In this document: piece by piece, positions 42,425-51,117 of the stretch | How positions within the stretch are numbered: the stretch's first letter is position 1 | Layout: each line of letters opens with the position of its first letter | Assembly: GCF_001984035.1 (NCBI RefSeq) | Contig: NZ_CP019449.1 | Span: forward strand, 2,542,001 to 2,606,000 | Reading direction: 5' to 3' | Length of the DNA stretch: 64,000 bases | Source: Sphingopyxis sp. QXT-31 | GTDB lineage: Bacteria > Pseudomonadota > Alphaproteobacteria > Sphingomonadales > Sphingomonadaceae | The notes under the pieces: model-generated | The model's input: only the letters and a program-made list of their open reading frames with translations | The model's database searches: none | Told to the model about the DNA's origin: nothing | Made by a program: the position numbers and the translations under genes

Positions 42425-43864
42425 TCAGTAAATATGCACCGCCTTGGTCACCAGATAGCCGTCGAGCCCCTCGGGCCCGCTCTCGCTGCCGAAGCCCGAT
42501 TCCTTGATGCCGCCGAAGGGCATGTCGAGCGTCGAGATGACGAAGCTGTTCACCCCGACCATCCCGCTCTCGATCGAATCGACGATGCGGTTGATGCGGC
42601 GGCCATTCTCGGTGAAAGCAAAGGCAGCCAGCCCATAGGGTAGCCGGTTCGCCTGTTCGAGCGCTTCTTCCTCGGTCCCGAACGGCCGGATCAGCGCCAT
42701 CGGTCCGAAGGGTTCGTGGTTCATCGCATCGGCCTCGATCGGCACGTCGGCGATCGCGGTCGGCTGGAAGAAATAGCCATTACCCGTCGCCTCGCCGCCC
42801 GCAATGACGCGCGCCCCCTTCGCCTTGGCGTCGGCGACGAGCGCCTCCAGCGCGGGGATGCGGCGCGCGTTGGCGAGCGGCCCCATCTGCGTGTCGGCGT
42901 CGAGGCCGCTGCCGATCTTCACTTTTGCCGTGCGTTCGGCAAATCCTTTGACGAACGTGTCATAGATGCCCTGCTGGACATAGAAGCGCGTCGGCGAGAT
43001 GCACACCTGGCCCGCGTTGCGAAACTTCTGCCACACCACCTTGTCGAGCGTGCTCTCGAGATCGCAGTCGTCGAAGATCAGCACCGGGGCGTGCCCGCCC
43101 AGTTCCATGGTGATGCGCTGGGCGCGGTCGGCGGCGAGCCGCATCAGATGCTTGCCGACCGCGGTCGAGCCGGTGAAGCTGACCTTGCGGATCACCGGAC
43201 TCGCCAGCAGGTGGCGGCTGATCATATCGGGGTCGCCATAGACGAGCTGCGCTGCATCGCCGGGGATGCCGGCGTCGATCAGGCAGCGCATGATCGCGCT
43301 GGTACAGCCGGGCGTCTCCTCGGGCGCCTTGGCGATCACGACGCAGCCCGCGGCGAGCGCGGGGGCGATCTTCTTGACCATCAGGTTGACCGGGAAGTTC
43401 CAGGGCGAGAAGCCCGCCACCGGGCCGACCGGATGCTTGGTGACCATCGCGCGCTGGCCGAGCGGGCGCTGGAGCACGCGCCCTTCGATGCGCTTGCCCT
43501 GTTCGGCGAAATAGGCGAGCAGCCCGGCCGCCGACAGCACTTCGCCGCGCGCCTCGCCGATCGGCTTGCCCTGCTCGAGCGTCATCAGAGTCGCGATATG
43601 CTCGACGCGCTCGCGGATCAGCCCTGCGGCCTTGTGCATCAGCGCGGCGCGCTCGTCGGGGGTTTTCGCACGCCAGCTCGGCCAGCCGCGCTCGGCTGCC
43701 GCGAGCGCCTCATCGAGGTCCGCGGCGGTCGCCACCGGCAGCTCGGCGATCGTGCGCGCGGTCGCCGGGTTGAAAACCGGCCGCGCGTCGCGGCCCTCGC
43801 CGCTCCGCCAGGCGCCGGCGATGAAGAGCTGGAGGTCGGCGTCGTAGGTCGCGGTGTCGGTCAT
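42425..43864 (-). CDS. NAD(P)-dependent aldehyde dehydrogenase, succinate-semialdehyde type
   Basis: This 479-residue enzyme has the catalytic Glu in ELGGHAP and the catalytic Cys in FRNAGQVCISPTRFYV, with FSPWNFPVNL and the Rossmann motif FTGSTAVGKHLM. The closest pattern is GabD-like succinate-semialdehyde dehydrogenase, but related enzymes use other aldehydes, so the substrate is not sure. The ATG at 43864 is clear. It stands alone, with an inverted repeat upstream. Confidence 0.93.
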   Translation of the reverse strand: MTDTATYDADLQLFIAGAWRSGEGRDARPVFNPATARTIAELPVATAADLDEALAAAERGWPSWRAKTPDERAALMHKAAGLIRERVEHIATLMTLEQGKPIGEARGEVLSAAGLLAYFAEQGKRIEGRVLQRPLGQRAMVTKHPVGPVAGFSPWNFPVNLMVKKIAPALAAGCVVIAKAPEETPGCTSAIMRCLIDAGIPGDAAQLVYGDPDMISRHLLASPVIRKVSFTGSTAVGKHLMRLAADRAQRITMELGGHAPVLIFDDCDLESTLDKVVWQKFRNAGQVCISPTRFYVQQGIYDTFVKGFAERTAKVKIGSGLDADTQMGPLANARRIPALEALVADAKAKGARVIAGGEATGNGYFFQPTAIADVPIEADAMNHEPFGPMALIRPFGTEEEALEQANRLPYGLAAFAFTENGRRINRIVDSIESGMVGVNSFVISTLDMPFGGIKESGFGSESGPEGLDGYLVTKAVHIY

Positions 43865-43883
43865 GGGGGGCTTTCTAACTTTT

Positions 43884-43955
43884 CCGTTCGCATCGAGCGA
43901 AGTCGAGAGGCCTCTCGCGCTGCGCTGGCGTGTCTCGACTTCTCGACACGAACGG
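43884..43955. repeat. Inverted repeat (family C), copy 2
   Basis: CCGTTCG at the left pairs with CGAACGG at the right, with TCGAGCGAAGTCGAGA and TCTCGACTTCTCGA inside. The same boxes appear at 19235-19303. It lies upstream of the aldehyde dehydrogenase gene and may contain or flank its promoter. Confidence 0.7.
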
Positions 43956-43991
43956 GATGGGGTTGGTCAGATGCGCCCCATATAGGCCCGC

Positions 43992-44591
43992 TCAGCGATA
44001 GTTAAAGCTGATGCTGATCCGCTCGCCCTTGCCCGAATGCGGCATAACCTCGTGCCGCAGCCAGCTTTCCCACAGGAAGACGCGGCCCGCCGCGGGCTGC
44101 GCATAGACGAAGGGCAGAAGATGCTCGGGCGCGTCGTCGGTACGCCCCGGCGCCGCCATCAGCATCGCGAGGCGCGGGTCTTCGAGCTTGAGCGCGCCCG
44201 ATCCCGGCGGGACCGCGACGTAGAAGGTTCCCGACACGATGCTGTGCGGGTGGATATGGCCGCTGTGGGTGCCGCCGGGCTTGAGGATATTGACCCACAG
44301 GCTGTCGAGCTTCAGCGGTTTCGCGAGGTCGAAATGCGCCGCGCTGGCGAAGGCTTTGACCTCCTTGTCGAGCAGGCGCTTGAGGTCATGGAACGCCGGG
44401 TCGCGCTCGGGCAGGTCGCCGAGGCTCGCGTAGCTGGTGTAACCCTTATAGCCATGCTCGCGGCTCCAGCGCCGGCCGGCGAGGTCATCCTCGGCAAGTT
44501 GGCGGCAGCTATGCTCCAACTCTTCCAACAGGTCCGCCGACCCGGCGTCGGCTTCGTAGAAAAGGCTGGCGAAGAGCGAACGAACGGGCAT
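43992..44591 (-). CDS. Putative 2OG-Fe(II) oxygenase (TIGR02466-type)
   Basis: This 199-residue protein has the iron motif HSGHIHPHSIVSGTFYV and the distal LRHEVMPHSGKGERISISFN with the His and Arg expected of prolyl-hydroxylase-like enzymes. Its substrate is unknown. The ATG at 44591 begins the family's MPVRSLF. It is divergent from the SMP-30 gene with 46 bases between starts, where a 10-base direct repeat lies. Confidence 0.87.
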   Translation of the reverse strand: MPVRSLFASLFYEADAGSADLLEELEHSCRQLAEDDLAGRRWSREHGYKGYTSYASLGDLPERDPAFHDLKRLLDKEVKAFASAAHFDLAKPLKLDSLWVNILKPGGTHSGHIHPHSIVSGTFYVAVPPGSGALKLEDPRLAMLMAAPGRTDDAPEHLLPFVYAQPAAGRVFLWESWLRHEVMPHSGKGERISISFNYR

Positions 44592-44598
44592 GATGGCC

Positions 44599-44621
44599 GC
44601 AAAGCACAGCAGCAAAGCACA
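44599..44621. promoter_or_regulatory. Ten-base direct repeat in a divergent promoter gap
   Basis: GCAAAGCACA occurs twice, at 44599-44608 and 44612-44621, in the 46-base space between divergent genes. It might bind a regulator; it might also be chance. Confidence 0.35.
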
Positions 44622-44637
44622 AGCAAGGGAGACGAGG

Positions 44638-45558
44638 ATGGCCGAGTTTGAACTGATCGCCGACGGACTGCGCTTTCCCGAGGCGCCGGTGGTGATGGAC
44701 GACGGCAGCGTCATCGTCGTCGAGATCGAGGCGGGGCGGATCACGCGCTGCTGGCCCGGCGGGCGCAAGGAGGTCGTCGCGACCCCCGGCGGCGGTCCCA
44801 ACGGCCTCGCGATCGGCCCCGACGGCAAGCTTTATTGCTGCAACAACGGCGGCTTCAACTATGTCGAATCGAACGGCTATCTCGCGCCGCACGGCATCGC
44901 CGACGATTATTCGGGCGGGCGGATCGAGCGCATCGACATCGACACGGGCGAAGTCGAAATCCTCTACAAGACCGGCGACCAGGGCATCGTGCTGCGCGGA
45001 CCCAACGACATCATGTTCGACGATCACGGCGGCTTCTGGTTCACCGACCATGGCAAGGTCGATTATGAAAAACGCTGCCACGACATCGTCGGCATCTTCT
45101 ATGGCAAGGCCGACGGCTGCTTCGTCGAAGAGGTGATCTTCCCGAGCTACAACCCCAATGGCATCGGCCTGTCGCCCGACGGGACCAAGCTCTACGCCGC
45201 CGAAACCTACACCTGCCGCCTGACCCAGTTCAACATCATCGCCCCCGGCAAGGTCGCCCCCGACGCGGGGCCCGGCGGCCCGGGCATCCCGCTCTACCGC
45301 CCCGCAGGCTATAAATTCTTCGACAGCCTGGCGATGGAGGCGAACGGCAATATCTGCGTCGCGACGATCGGCGAGAGCGGGATCAGCGTCGTGTCGCCCG
45401 CGGGCGAGCTGGTCGAATTCGTCACCACCGACGATATCTTCACCACCAACATCGCCTTTGGCGGCGACGATATGCAGGACGCCTATCTGACGCTGTCGGG
45501 CACCGGACGGCTGGTGAAGACGCGTTGGGCGCGGCCGGGATTGAAGCTGCCGCATTGA
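44638..45558 (+). CDS. SMP-30/gluconolactonase family beta-propeller hydrolase
   Basis: This 306-residue protein starts with FELIADGLRFPEAPVVMDDG and contains GGPNGLAIGPDG, RGPNDIMFDDHGGFWFTDHG and NPNGIGLSPDGTKLY, the repeated blades and metal site of SMP-30/gluconolactonase enzymes. It should open a lactone ring; sugar lactone is only one option. The ATG at 44638 follows GGGAGACGAGG. It ends 31 bases before an antitoxin gene. Confidence 0.9.
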   Translation: MAEFELIADGLRFPEAPVVMDDGSVIVVEIEAGRITRCWPGGRKEVVATPGGGPNGLAIGPDGKLYCCNNGGFNYVESNGYLAPHGIADDYSGGRIERIDIDTGEVEILYKTGDQGIVLRGPNDIMFDDHGGFWFTDHGKVDYEKRCHDIVGIFYGKADGCFVEEVIFPSYNPNGIGLSPDGTKLYAAETYTCRLTQFNIIAPGKVAPDAGPGGPGIPLYRPAGYKFFDSLAMEANGNICVATIGESGISVVSPAGELVEFVTTDDIFTTNIAFGGDDMQDAYLTLSGTGRLVKTRWARPGLKLPH

Positions 45559-45582
45559 CTTAGTCAAGTGACTTAGCTAAGT
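45558..45582 (+). promoter_or_regulatory. Palindromic operator upstream of the toxin-antitoxin pair
   Basis: ACTTAGCTAAGT (45571-45582) is a perfect 12-base palindrome and is preceded 13 bases upstream by the near copy ACTTAGTCAAGT (45558-45569). Toxin-antitoxin operons are usually autoregulated through such sites. Confidence 0.6.
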
Positions 45583-45589
45583 GGATGGC

Positions 45590-45868
45590 ATGACGATCGT
45601 GACCATCCACGAAGCCAAGACACACCTGTCGCGCCTGATCGCCCGCGTGCTCGCGGGCGAAGAGGTGACGATCGCGCGCGGCAAGGAACCGGTGGTCAAG
45701 CTGATGCCGGTGAAGGACGTGGTGAAGCCGAAGCGGCAACTCGGCCGACTCGCGCACCTGATCCCGCCGGGCAAGGACCCCTTGGAAGACGGCTTCTGGG
45801 ATCCTTTGCCTGAAGAAGACCTCGCGTTGTGGAATTGCGACGCCGATGATCCCAACGACAAGCTGTGA
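45590..45868 (+). CDS. Antitoxin of Phd/YefM type
   Basis: This 92-residue protein has the N-terminal Phd/YefM DNA-binding fold (TIVTIHEAKTHLSRLIARVL, then AGEEVTIARGKEPVVKLMPV) and a C-terminal toxin-binding tail that is Asp/Glu/Trp-rich. The ATG at 45590 fits; a GTG at 45581 is in frame. It overlaps the PIN toxin gene by four bases (GTGA). A palindromic operator lies directly upstream, fitting autoregulation. Confidence 0.9.
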   Translation: MTIVTIHEAKTHLSRLIARVLAGEEVTIARGKEPVVKLMPVKDVVKPKRQLGRLAHLIPPGKDPLEDGFWDPLPEEDLALWNCDADDPNDKL

Positions 45869-46257
45869 GCGAAGGCTATCTGCTCGACACCCACAGCTTG
45901 TTGTGGGCCACCTATTCGCCGGACATGCTGCCATCCCGGGTAAGGGACCTGCTGCAACGACGGGACGCACCGATCTATGCGTCGGCGATTTCGGCGTTTG
46001 AGATCGCGCAGAAGCACCGCGTCGGAAAGCTCGATTTCGCACGAGCCCATGCGCTCGAATTCTCCGACGAAATCGCCAAAGACAATCTCGAGACATTGGC
46101 TCTGACCGCGGACCACGCCCGGCTCGCCGGCGCGCTGCCGATCCCGCACCGCGATCCGTTCGACCGCATGCTGATCGCGCAGGCGCAGATCGAAGAACTG
46201 ACGCTGATTTCGAAAGAAGCCTTGTTCGACCAGTTCGGCATCATTCGCTTCTGGTAA
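45865..46257 (+). CDS. PIN domain toxin of VapC type
   Basis: This 130-residue ribonuclease toxin has the four acidic residues of PIN domains: Asp8 (YLLDTHSLLW), Glu46 (SAFEIAQKHRVGKL), and Asp97 and Asp100 (HRDPFDRML). VapC toxins cut tRNA or rRNA; the target here cannot be told. It begins at GTG 45865, overlapping the antitoxin stop. The pair has a normal GC content for the window and shows no sign of recent transfer. Confidence 0.92.
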   Translation: MSEGYLLDTHSLLWATYSPDMLPSRVRDLLQRRDAPIYASAISAFEIAQKHRVGKLDFARAHALEFSDEIAKDNLETLALTADHARLAGALPIPHRDPFDRMLIAQAQIEELTLISKEALFDQFGIIRFW

Positions 46258-46270
46258 GTGGAGCCCGCGC

Positions 46271-46960
46271 ATGCACGAGGAAACCCACGCCGTCACGCGC
46301 ATCGGCTGGCTGCGCGCCGCGATCCTGGGCGCCAATGACGGGATCGTGTCGACCGCCAGCCTGATCGCGGGAGTTGCGGCAGCGGGCGCCGCGCCGCATG
46401 CGATAATGCTGACCGGGGTCGCCGGGCTCGTCGCGGGTGCGATGTCGATGGCGGCGGGTGAATATGTGTCGGTAAGCTCGCAGGGCGACGCCGAAAGAGC
46501 CGATGTCGAGCTGGAAAAGCGCCACCTCGCCGCCGATCCCGAATTCGAACTCGAGGAGCTGACGCAGATTTACGAGCAGCGCGGGCTGAGCCGCGCGCTC
46601 GCCGAACAGGTCGCGGCGGAGCTGACCGCGCATAACGCGCTCGATACGCATCTGCGCGACGAACTCGGCATGACCGAGGCGACGGCGTCGCGGCCGATCC
46701 AGGCGGCCGCGGCGTCGGCCGCCAGTTTCACGGTCGGCGCGGCGCTGCCCCTGCTCGTCGTGCTGCTCGACTCAGGGCCTTCGCTGCCATGGACGGTTTC
46801 AGGCGCGTCGCTCATCTTCCTCGCGCTGCTCGGCGCGCTCGGGGCGCGGGTGGGCAAGGCGCCGATGCTGCGCCCCGTGGTGCGCGTCACCTTCTGGGGC
46901 GCGATGGCGATGGCGGCGACGATCGCGATCGGATCGCTGTTCGGGACCGTCGCGGGTTAG
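46271..46960 (+). CDS. VIT1/CCC1 family membrane transporter
   Basis: This 229-residue protein has the VIT1/CCC1 motif RAAILGANDGIVSTASLIAG, then membrane helices at about 45-65, 150-165, 175-190 and 205-225, with a cytoplasmic charged segment (about 75-130) between. Family members move Fe2+ or Mn2+ out of the cytoplasm. The ATG at 46271 is used. Its stop overlaps the stop of the convergent DUF488 gene. Confidence 0.92.
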   Translation: MHEETHAVTRIGWLRAAILGANDGIVSTASLIAGVAAAGAAPHAIMLTGVAGLVAGAMSMAAGEYVSVSSQGDAERADVELEKRHLAADPEFELEELTQIYEQRGLSRALAEQVAAELTAHNALDTHLRDELGMTEATASRPIQAAAASAASFTVGAALPLLVVLLDSGPSLPWTVSGASLIFLALLGALGARVGKAPMLRPVVRVTFWGAMAMAATIAIGSLFGTVAG

Positions 46961-47340
46961 CGGCCCGCCAGCCAGTCGCGCAGCGCGACGGCATTGTTCC
47001 GCTCGGGGTCCTTCGCGGCATAAAGCAAGGTTACCGGCCCCGCGCTCAGCGCTGCGTCGAGGGTGAAGAGCGCTGTCTCGACCTCCCCGCCGCCCGCGTC
47101 GAGTTCGGCGAAATAATCGGTGCGGAAGGCGTGCCACGCCTCGTCCGAATCGACGGTCGCGCCGTGATAGGTCCTGCGCAGCGCATCGCTCGGCGACAGC
47201 GGCTTGAGCCACGCCGCCAGCGCCGCCTTCTCCTTCGATACCCCGCGCGGCCACAGTCGGTCGACGAGGAAGCGCGCGCCGTCGCCGGGATCGGCCGGTT
47301 CGTGGATGCGTTTGACCGCGATTGTCAGGGGCGCTGCCAT
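46957..47340 (-). CDS. DUF488 protein
   Basis: This 127-residue protein has VKRIHEPADPGDGARFLVDR and LWPRGVSKEKA, the DUF488 core, and ends with LLYAAKDPERNNAVALRDWL. Function unknown. The ATG at 47340 is the family start. It is divergent from the DUF2855 gene and convergent with the VIT gene. Confidence 0.93.
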   Translation of the reverse strand: MAAPLTIAVKRIHEPADPGDGARFLVDRLWPRGVSKEKAALAAWLKPLSPSDALRRTYHGATVDSDEAWHAFRTDYFAELDAGGGEVETALFTLDAALSAGPVTLLYAAKDPERNNAVALRDWLAGR

Positions 47341-47396
47341 CTGTATGACTATCGCCGAACCCGCGTCCGCGGGCAAGCAGCCGGAGGGGTCCGCAG

Positions 47397-48503
47397 ATGA
47401 GTGAAACCGGATGGGCGATCGACATCGATCGCGACGATATTGCGCGCGCCGAACTGGTCGGTGATCCCGCCGCGCCGCTGGTGCCAGGACAGGTCCGCGT
47501 AGCCGTCGACAGCTATGCGATGACCGCGAACAACATCACCTATGCGGTGTTCGGCAAGCCCGCGGGGTTGTTCGGCAACGACCAGGGCTATTGGGATTTC
47601 TTCGCCGAGCGCGGAACGCCCGGGCGCCTGCCCGTCTGGGGGTTCGCGACGGTGACCGAGAGCGCGGCCGAGGGAATCGCGGTCGGCGATACCTTCTACG
47701 GCTATTATCCGATGGCGAGCCATGCGGTGCTGAACACCGGCAATGTCGGCCCCGGCGGCTTTACCGACGTAACGCCGCGCCGCACCACGCTGCCGCCCAT
47801 ATACAACAATTATCAGCGCATCGGCGCGCTCCACGATTATCGCGCGACCGACCATGATTATTGGCCGGTGTTCCGTCCGCTGTTCCTCACGGGCTGGCTG
47901 ATCGCCGGCCAGTTCGAGGACGAGGGCGATTATGGCGCGGCGCAAATCCTGATCGCCAGCGCGTCGAGCAAGACCGCGATCGGCCTCGGCTTTTCGCTCG
48001 CGCAGCGCAGCGGACATCGCCCCGAAACGATCGGCCTGACCAGTGCCGCCAATGTCGAGGCGCTCGCAGCGCAGGGCATTTACGACCGCGTGATCAGCTA
48101 TGATCAGATCATGACGCTCAATCCCGCTGCCCCCTCGGCGCTGGTCGACATGGCGGGGAATGGCGCGGTGACGCGCGTCGTGCACAGCCATTTCGGCAAT
48201 CAGCTCAAGGCTTCGATCATCGTCGGCAAGTCGCATTGGGACGCGCAGGCCGATGTCGAGGGCCTGCCCGGCCCCGAGCGCCAGGGCTTCTTCGCCCCCG
48301 GCCGCAGCCAGAAGCGGATCGCCGACTGGGGCGGCGCGGCCTTTGGACAGAAGATCGCCGAGGCCTGGCTGGCCTTCATGACCGTCGCGCCGCGGCTCGC
48401 GGCGATCGACAAGCGGCATGGCGGCGAGGCGGCGCTGGCCGCTTACCAGGAAATGCTGTCGGGCCGCGCCGACCCCAAGGCGGGGATCGTCGTGTTGCCA
48501 TGA
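47397..48503 (+). CDS. DUF2855 family protein (MDR-like)
   Basis: This 368-residue protein has an N-terminal GroES-like region (about 20-130) with SYAMTANNITYAVFGKP and a C-terminal Rossmann-like region with ILIASASSKTAIGLGFSLA, matching DUF2855. It resembles medium-chain reductases but lacks the zinc-binding residues. The ATG at 47397 follows GGAGGGG. It overlaps the next HAD gene by four bases (ATGA), a pairing common in sphingomonads. Confidence 0.88.
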   Translation: MSETGWAIDIDRDDIARAELVGDPAAPLVPGQVRVAVDSYAMTANNITYAVFGKPAGLFGNDQGYWDFFAERGTPGRLPVWGFATVTESAAEGIAVGDTFYGYYPMASHAVLNTGNVGPGGFTDVTPRRTTLPPIYNNYQRIGALHDYRATDHDYWPVFRPLFLTGWLIAGQFEDEGDYGAAQILIASASSKTAIGLGFSLAQRSGHRPETIGLTSAANVEALAAQGIYDRVISYDQIMTLNPAAPSALVDMAGNGAVTRVVHSHFGNQLKASIIVGKSHWDAQADVEGLPGPERQGFFAPGRSQKRIADWGGAAFGQKIAEAWLAFMTVAPRLAAIDKRHGGEAALAAYQEMLSGRADPKAGIVVLP

Positions 48504-49156
48504 CCATCACCACCGTCATCTTCGACTTCGGCGGCGTCATCACCGCCTCGCCCTTCGAGGCGTTCAACCGGCTGGAGGAGGAACGCGGGCTGCCGCGCGA
48601 TTTCGTGCGGCGGGTCAATGCTGCCAACCCCGACGACAATGCCTGGGCGAAGTTCGAGCGCGCCGAGATCGACGCCGCGGCGTTCGACAGCCTGTTTGCG
48701 AGCGAGGCGCGCGCGCTGGGTCATGAACTGGAAGGCGAAGCGGTCCTCGCCGTCATCGCGGGTGCGGTGCGCCCCGATATGGTAAAAGCGCTCGACACGT
48801 TGAAGGCCAAGGGCCTGCGCATCGCCTGCATCACTAACAATGTTCCCGGCGGCAAAGGCGTTAAGGGCGCCGGCATGACGCGCAGCAACGAGGCCGCGAC
48901 CGTGGTGGCGCGCATCATGGCGCGTTTCGAGCATGTCATCGAATCTAGCAAGGCCGGGGTGCGCAAGCCCGATCCGCGCATCTATCTGATGATGTGCGAA
49001 AAGCTCGGCGTCGAACCGAGCGAATGCGTCTATCTCGACGATCTGGGCATAAACTGCAAACCCGCCGCGGCGCTCGGCATGCACGCGATCAAGGTGACGA
49101 GCGGCGAACAGGCGCTGGCCGACCTGTCGGCGGCGCTGGGGGTCGGACTGCCCTGA
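48500..49156 (+). CDS. HAD family hydrolase
   Basis: This 218-residue HAD subfamily IA enzyme has the nucleophile motif FDFGGVI (Asp9), the segment ACITNN (second motif), Lys in KAGVRKPD and VYLDDLGINCKPAAALGM. The FDFGG form is that of the soluble-epoxide-hydrolase N-terminal group. It should dephosphorylate a small molecule. The start overlaps the DUF2855 stop. The 270 bases after it hold no gene. Confidence 0.9.
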   Translation: MTITTVIFDFGGVITASPFEAFNRLEEERGLPRDFVRRVNAANPDDNAWAKFERAEIDAAAFDSLFASEARALGHELEGEAVLAVIAGAVRPDMVKALDTLKAKGLRIACITNNVPGGKGVKGAGMTRSNEAATVVARIMARFEHVIESSKAGVRKPDPRIYLMMCEKLGVEPSECVYLDDLGINCKPAAALGMHAIKVTSGEQALADLSAALGVGLP

Positions 49157-49426
49157 CGAGCCGTTTCTGTCAGAAGCGGCTGGCGGCTTCGCGGCGGGAA
49201 GCGGCCTTCATCCTATTCCAAAGTTCAGGAAAGTTCAGCCCTGCGCGCTTCCCAAGAGGACCTCGGCAACCGCTTCTGTCGACCGCGTGACAGAGCCAAG
49301 ATCGACGCTTGCACAGCCGGATTTATTAGGAAAGGCCTTTTTTGAGGGCGGCGGTTTTGGGGTGGGGAACGGACCTAAAGATCCTCCCCACGATTTGGAT
49401 GGCAGCTCCAGCCCGATACCGGTCGT
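49157..49426. other. Non-coding gap between the HAD and LysR genes
   Basis: This stretch holds no supported gene. It contains AAAGTTCAGGAAAGTTCAG, a tandem of AAAGTTCAG at about 49220, and a T-rich GGAAAGGCCTTTTTTG near 49333 that could terminate the HAD transcript. Confidence 0.5.
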
Positions 49427-50317
49427 TCAACCCTGCACATCCGCCAGATCGAGCTCGGCCGCGCGGCCGAATATCTGCGCGAGCAGCGGCTCGCTGTCGG
49501 CGACGCGCATCGCGACGTGGAATTCGACCGGCGCCAGCGCGGGCATACCGGCGATCTCGATCAGCGCGCCGCTCGCCAGCGCGCCGCGTACCATCGGTTC
49601 GGGGAAGATGCCGATGCCGCCGCCGGTGCGCGCGATGTCGATCATCGTGCGGGCATTGTTGCAGAGGTTGAGCGATTTCTGTGCGATGCGCGACGCGGTG
49701 ATCGCATCGCGCATCCGGCCGTGAATCGGCGACGGGCTGGCGAGCGACCAGACGGGCACGCTCGCGCCCTCGCCGAAAGCCGCCGCGACCGCGGGGCTCG
49801 CGAGCCAGACGAGCGGAACCTGACCGATCGGGCTGGTCTTGAGCGCGGGGTGCGCGACGGGCCCCGCGGCAAAGACCATGTCGGTGCGCCCGGTGAGCAA
49901 TTGCTGGATCAGGTTGGCGGTGAGGTCGATCTCGATCTCGAGGCCGACGTTGGGCATATCGGCCTTGAGCGCCGCGACGAAACCGGGCAGGCAGCTCGCC
50001 GCCGCGATCTCGCCCGCGCCGATGCGCACCACCCCGCTCGCCTCGCCATAACCGCCGCTGCCGAGCAGCGCTAGCTGCATGTCGCGCAGCAACGGATCGC
50101 AGTCGCGCACCAGCTTGCGCCCCGCCGCGGTCAGCGACATCGTCCGCCCGTCGCGGCGGAACAGCGTCGAGCCGAGGCGCTGCTCCAATTCGCGCATGCG
50201 CGCCGACACCGCGGGCTGTGTCGTGTTCAGCCGCTCGGCCGCGGCCGAAAACGTGCCGAGCCGGTCGATCCACAGCAGGGTTTCGAGATGATAGAGCGAG
50301 ACGCGACTGATTGACAT
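49427..50317 (-). CDS. LysR family regulator divergent from the CoA-transferase operon
   Basis: This 296-residue regulator has a winged helix (about 5-65; GTFSAAAERLNTTQPAVSAR) and a periplasmic-binding-like effector domain. It is divergent from scoA with 89 bases between starts, which contain a TTATGCATAA palindrome. It probably controls that operon in response to a ketone-body or short-chain acid signal, which is inference. Confidence 0.93.
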   Translation of the reverse strand: MSISRVSLYHLETLLWIDRLGTFSAAAERLNTTQPAVSARMRELEQRLGSTLFRRDGRTMSLTAAGRKLVRDCDPLLRDMQLALLGSGGYGEASGVVRIGAGEIAAASCLPGFVAALKADMPNVGLEIEIDLTANLIQQLLTGRTDMVFAAGPVAHPALKTSPIGQVPLVWLASPAVAAAFGEGASVPVWSLASPSPIHGRMRDAITASRIAQKSLNLCNNARTMIDIARTGGGIGIFPEPMVRGALASGALIEIAGMPALAPVEFHVAMRVADSEPLLAQIFGRAAELDLADVQG

Positions 50318-50320
50318 TGC

Positions 50321-50330
50321 TTATGCATAA
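50321..50330. promoter_or_regulatory. Palindrome in the LysR-scoA divergent region
   Basis: TTATGCATAA is a perfect 10-base palindrome immediately upstream of the LysR ATG, inside an AT-rich stretch (50318-50357). It is a candidate LysR-type operator. Confidence 0.45.
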
Positions 50331-50406
50331 TCGAAAAATAGAATAATTAGAATTGATGGATTTTGTCGGCCACAGTCGCCGCGCCGCAACCACGAGGAGT
50401 CCGTTC

Positions 50407-51117
50407 ATGGGTAACAAGCGCTATGCCGACGCAGCCGCCGCACTCGAAGGGCTGCTCTTCGACGGCATGCAGATCTGCGCGGGCGGTTTCGGCCTCTGCG
50501 GCATTCCCGAGCGGCTGATCGACGCGATCCGCGACGCCGGAACCAAGGATTTGACGATCGCGAGCAACAATGCGGGGATCGACGGCGAAGGTCTCGGCAA
50601 GCTGCTCCGCACGCGCCAGATCAGGAAGATGATCTCGTCCTACGTCGGCGAGAACAAGGAGTTCGAGCGGCAATATCTGGCGGGCGAGCTCGAGGTCGAA
50701 TTCTGCCCGCAGGGCACGCTCGCCGAACGCTGCCGCGCGGGCGGTGCGGGCATCCCCGGCTTCTATACCAAGACCGGCGTCGGCACGCTCGTCGCCGAGG
50801 GCAAGGAAGTGAAGAATTTCGACGGGCAGGATTATATCCTCGAGCGCGGCATCTTCGCCGACCTCGCGATCATCAAGGGGTGGAAGGCCGACGAGAGCGG
50901 CAACCTCATTTTTCGCAAGACCGCGCGCAACTTCAACCAGCCGATGGCGACCGCGGCGAAGATCTGCGTCGCCGAGGTCGAGGAAATCGTGCCGACCGGC
51001 AGCCTCGACCCCGACGCCATCCACCTGCCCGGCATCTATGTGAAGCGCATGATCGTCGGCGCGCCCTATGACAAGAAGATCGAATTCCGCACGACGCGCC
51101 CGCGCGAGACCGCGTGA
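50407..51117 (+). CDS. scoA: 3-oxoacid CoA-transferase subunit A
   Basis: This 236-residue subunit has [19 protein letters not shown] and [20 protein letters not shown] (typical of SCOT/AtoD alpha subunits), and works with ScoB to transfer CoA from succinyl-CoA to acetoacetate or related acids. The ATG at 50407 follows GAGGAG. Unusually, a lipoprotein phosphatase gene lies between it and scoB. Confidence 0.95.
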   Translation: MGNKRYADAAAALEGLLFDGMQICAGGFGLCGIPERLIDAIRDAGTKDLTIASNNAGIDGEGLGKLLRTRQIRKMISSYVGENKEFERQYLAGELEVEFCPQGTLAERCRAGGAGIPGFYTKTGVGTLVAEGKEVKNFDGQDYILERGIFADLAIIKGWKADESGNLIFRKTARNFNQPMATAAKICVAEVEEIVPTGSLDPDAIHLPGIYVKRMIVGAPYDKKIEFRTTRPRETA

